A stretch of DNA of 64,000 nucleotides, taken from contig FZQZ01000002.1 in assembly GCA_900199555.1 (NCBI GenBank), positions 124,001 to 188,000 on the forward strand, given 5' to 3'. Positions within the stretch are counted from its first letter, which is position 1, and each line of letters starts with the position of its first letter. A model generated the notes under the pieces. The model saw only the letters and a program-made list of their open reading frames with translations. It did not search any database and had not been told where the DNA came from. Below, one piece after another: positions 61,475-64,000 of this stretch. Both the position numbers and the translations under genes were made by a program. Source of the stretch: Prevotellaceae bacterium MN60. GTDB taxonomy: Bacteria > Bacteroidota > Bacteroidia > Bacteroidales > Bacteroidaceae.

Positions 61475-62134
61475 TTACATCTTAAAGTCTTCCACGTTCG
61501 AGTCCTCCAGCTTAATATCCTCACCATAGGACTCTTTAGGTTTCTGACGACTATACTCATAGGTTTCTTCCTCATCACAATATACCAAAGAGTCGGCCTG
61601 CAACTTTACTATATCATAGTATTCCTGCTCTTCCACATCGTTAGCACCATCGCGCACCAATACGATTTCGAGTTTGCCATGAACCAATCGCCACGTGCGA
61701 TAGATGATAGAACTCTGGTCAATACTCTCTGCAATGCCTCCCTCCTTGATTCTGATGCCCACCTCGTCGATACCATCAATAGGATTAGGCATCACCCAGT
61801 TACCCAACAGGGTACTTTGGTTAATTACAATTTTCGCCTCCGTCTTGTCACCATTGGGCACCACAGCCATACGGTCGCCCACTTGCAGACCTCCCAGCAC
61901 TTTTCCCTTCTCGCGAGCTGCCGAGATATCAATAGTCAGCGTATCACCCGTATCCGTAATCATCTGCAATGAGTTCATCGATGTTCCCTCACCGCATATA
62001 CCATACAGCGTTGAGTCTACAGCATAATCTGTTGAGTCACCATTATCAAATGGCACCTGTTGTGATTTATTGCCACAGCTACCCATCATCAAGACTACGG
62101 CAGCCACTATCATACAAATGCAAATCTTCTTCAT
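61475..62134 (-). CDS. Lipoprotein, lipocalin-like
   Basis: 219 residues. The signal peptide ends in the lipobox LMMGSC. Two similar beta-rich parts follow, with LLGNWVMP in the second, resembling lipocalin-like lipoproteins of the Bacteroidales. The acidic C terminus ends EDSNVEDFKM. It lies between mazG (26 bp) and rnz (5 bp) on the same strand. The function is unknown. Confidence 0.78.
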   Translation of the reverse strand: MKKICICMIVAAVVLMMGSCGNKSQQVPFDNGDSTDYAVDSTLYGICGEGTSMNSLQMITDTGDTLTIDISAAREKGKVLGGLQVGDRMAVVPNGDKTEAKIVINQSTLLGNWVMPNPIDGIDEVGIRIKEGGIAESIDQSSIIYRTWRLVHGKLEIVLVRDGANDVEEQEYYDIVKLQADSLVYCDEEETYEYSRQKPKESYGEDIKLEDSNVEDFKM

Positions 62135-62160
62135 ATCTTAGTCTTAGTTTTCAGTTTTAA

Positions 62161-63021
62161 TTATTTTTCCAAGCTTTTCGCTTCGTTCCAGAGCGCATCC
62201 ATCTCTTCCAGCGACATCTCGGTTAGTGGGCGTCCCACCTTGATGCTATGCTGCTCTATATAGTTGAATCGGCGAATAAACTTCTGATTGGTATGCTCCA
62301 ACGCATTGTCTGGATTCAGTTTATACAGACGGGCAGCATTGATTACAGAGAACAGGAAGTCACCCAACTCCTCTTCCGAGTGTTGCTTATCCTCGCGCTG
62401 CAACTCAGCCTCCAGTTCGCTCAATTCTTCGCGGACCTTTGTCCATACATCCTCACGATCTTTCCAGTCAAACCCCACATGGCGGGCCTTGTCTTGTATG
62501 CGATAAGCCTTTATCAGTGAGGGCAATGATAATGGAACACCTGCCAACACTGTCTTATTACCGTCCTTCTCTTTCTGCTTAATCTGCTCCCAATTATCCA
62601 GCACCTGTTCTACGTTGTTAACCTTAGAAAATTCGCGACCTTCATCCTCTTCACCATAAGGCAACGGGCGTGGATTAGGGGCACCAATTTGTGAAGGATG
62701 ATATACGTGTGGATGTCTGAATATCAATTTATCCACCAGCTTATTACAAACATCTGCTATATCAAATTGCGATTTTTCTTCTCCAATACGAGCATAAAAG
62801 GCAATGTGCAACAACACATCACCTAATTCTTTACAGATGTCTGCCACATCATTTTTCATGAGCGCATCACACAGCTCATAAGTTTCCTCTATCGTATTAG
62901 GGCGCAAGCTCTCGTTCGTCTGCTTCTTATCCCACGGACATTTCTCTCGCAACGCATCCAATACGTCGAGCATTCTGCCAAAGGCAGCCATCTTCTCTTC
63001 ACGGGTATGTTTTTGTTCCAT
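62161..63021 (-). CDS. mazG: Nucleoside triphosphate pyrophosphohydrolase
   Basis: 286 residues with the two MazG halves. The first has CPWDKKQTNESL, EETYELCDAL and the ELGDVLLH motif with the Mg-binding Glu/Asp. The second has ELSELE and EELGDFLFSV. It hydrolyses NTPs and possibly damaged nucleotides to NMP and pyrophosphate. The start at 63021 keeps the family N terminus (HTREEKMAAFGRMLDV). The -7 element ends only 8 bp before the ATG, so the mRNA is nearly leaderless. Confidence 0.95.
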   Translation of the reverse strand: MEQKHTREEKMAAFGRMLDVLDALREKCPWDKKQTNESLRPNTIEETYELCDALMKNDVADICKELGDVLLHIAFYARIGEEKSQFDIADVCNKLVDKLIFRHPHVYHPSQIGAPNPRPLPYGEEDEGREFSKVNNVEQVLDNWEQIKQKEKDGNKTVLAGVPLSLPSLIKAYRIQDKARHVGFDWKDREDVWTKVREELSELEAELQREDKQHSEEELGDFLFSVINAARLYKLNPDNALEHTNQKFIRRFNYIEQHSIKVGRPLTEMSLEEMDALWNEAKSLEK

Positions 63022-63029
63022 AGCAATTG

Positions 63030-63037
63030 CAAAAGTA
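63030..63037 (-). promoter_or_regulatory. -7 element of mazG, very close to the start codon
   Basis: TACTTTTG on the minus strand, 8 bp from the ATG. Transcription would begin at or about 2 nt before the start codon. Confidence 0.65.
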
Positions 63038-63156
63038 CGAACTTTTTTGCAATATTCCGATGGCCATAATGTTAATGTTCCCTAACAAACAGCGCTTAGC
63101 ATTTGACATTTGCCATGTCTCTGCGTCATAAAAATCAAAATGTTTATTAAACCTAA

Positions 63157-64000
<844 letters not shown>

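Overview
This is chromosomal DNA from a member of the Bacteroidales, most likely Prevotella or a close relative. The evidence is the Bacteroidetes promoter signature (TTTG, 19-20 bp, TAnnTTTG) ahead of many genes, A-rich leaders without clear Shine-Dalgarno sites, a complete Bat (aerotolerance) operon, a DUF4295 gene beside rpmG and rpmB, a Rho factor with a long N-terminal insertion, and many small lipoproteins. Most of the window is ordinary core chromosome on the minus strand. One accessory island lies at about 40.6-51.0 kb.

Layout. 1-7.7 kb: moxR, a DUF58 gene, a BatD-like gene, batA, a batB/batC fusion and a batD gene running off the left edge. 7.8-14 kb: a membrane protein joining an HU domain to a LysM domain, HU, rimO, ftsY, a histidine-kinase-like protein without its phospho-acceptor His, DUF4295, rpmG and rpmB. 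14-17 kb: pncC, tsaD, a four-helix-bundle gene between inverted heptamer arrays, and map. 17-25.3 kb: repeat-rich spacers, lipoproteins, htpG behind a textbook sigma-54 site, a DKNYY protein, a serpin and a predicted small RNA. 25.3-32.7 kb: an AbgT-like fragment, a response regulator, a 1019-residue double-module histidine kinase, eda, kdgK and a divergent LacI-type regulator. 32.7-40.6 kb: galE, two tRNA-Asp genes, a GNAT gene, a GT2 gene, recR, an ABC-F gene, engB, a small secreted protein and a CE1-type esterase.

40.6-51.0 kb: a type I restriction-modification island. In transcription order it carries a RhuM-Doc fusion, hsdM, a DUF2971 gene, a zinc-ribbon membrane protein, a membrane coiled-coil protein, hsdS, an hsdS 3' remnant, RhuM, Fic and hsdR. 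51.0-64 kb: a duplicated promoter and a leader with many hairpins ahead of an unrecognised gene and a DUF6078-like gene, then rho, rsmG, deoD, nth, a Spy-like secreted protein, a short membrane protein, an ECF sigma factor, an L,D-transpeptidase, a mini sorting-domain-like protein, rnz, a lipoprotein, mazG and the start of a second CE1-type esterase.

How the parts connect. Two identically spaced ECF-type promoters (AAACTTTTTG, 10 bp, CGTCAAA) lie 19 kb apart, each ahead of a gene or gene pair encoding small secreted or membrane proteins. They link the ECF sigma factor at 58 kb to a distant target at 39 kb. kdgK and eda form the end of hexuronate catabolism beside a probable local regulator. 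The candidates most worth following are the restriction island with split and fused RhuM/Fic partners, the four-helix-bundle gene between inverted heptamer arrays, the tandem-hairpin RNA at 25.1 kb, the structured leader at 51.2 kb, and the HU-LysM protein that could tie the nucleoid to the cell wall.
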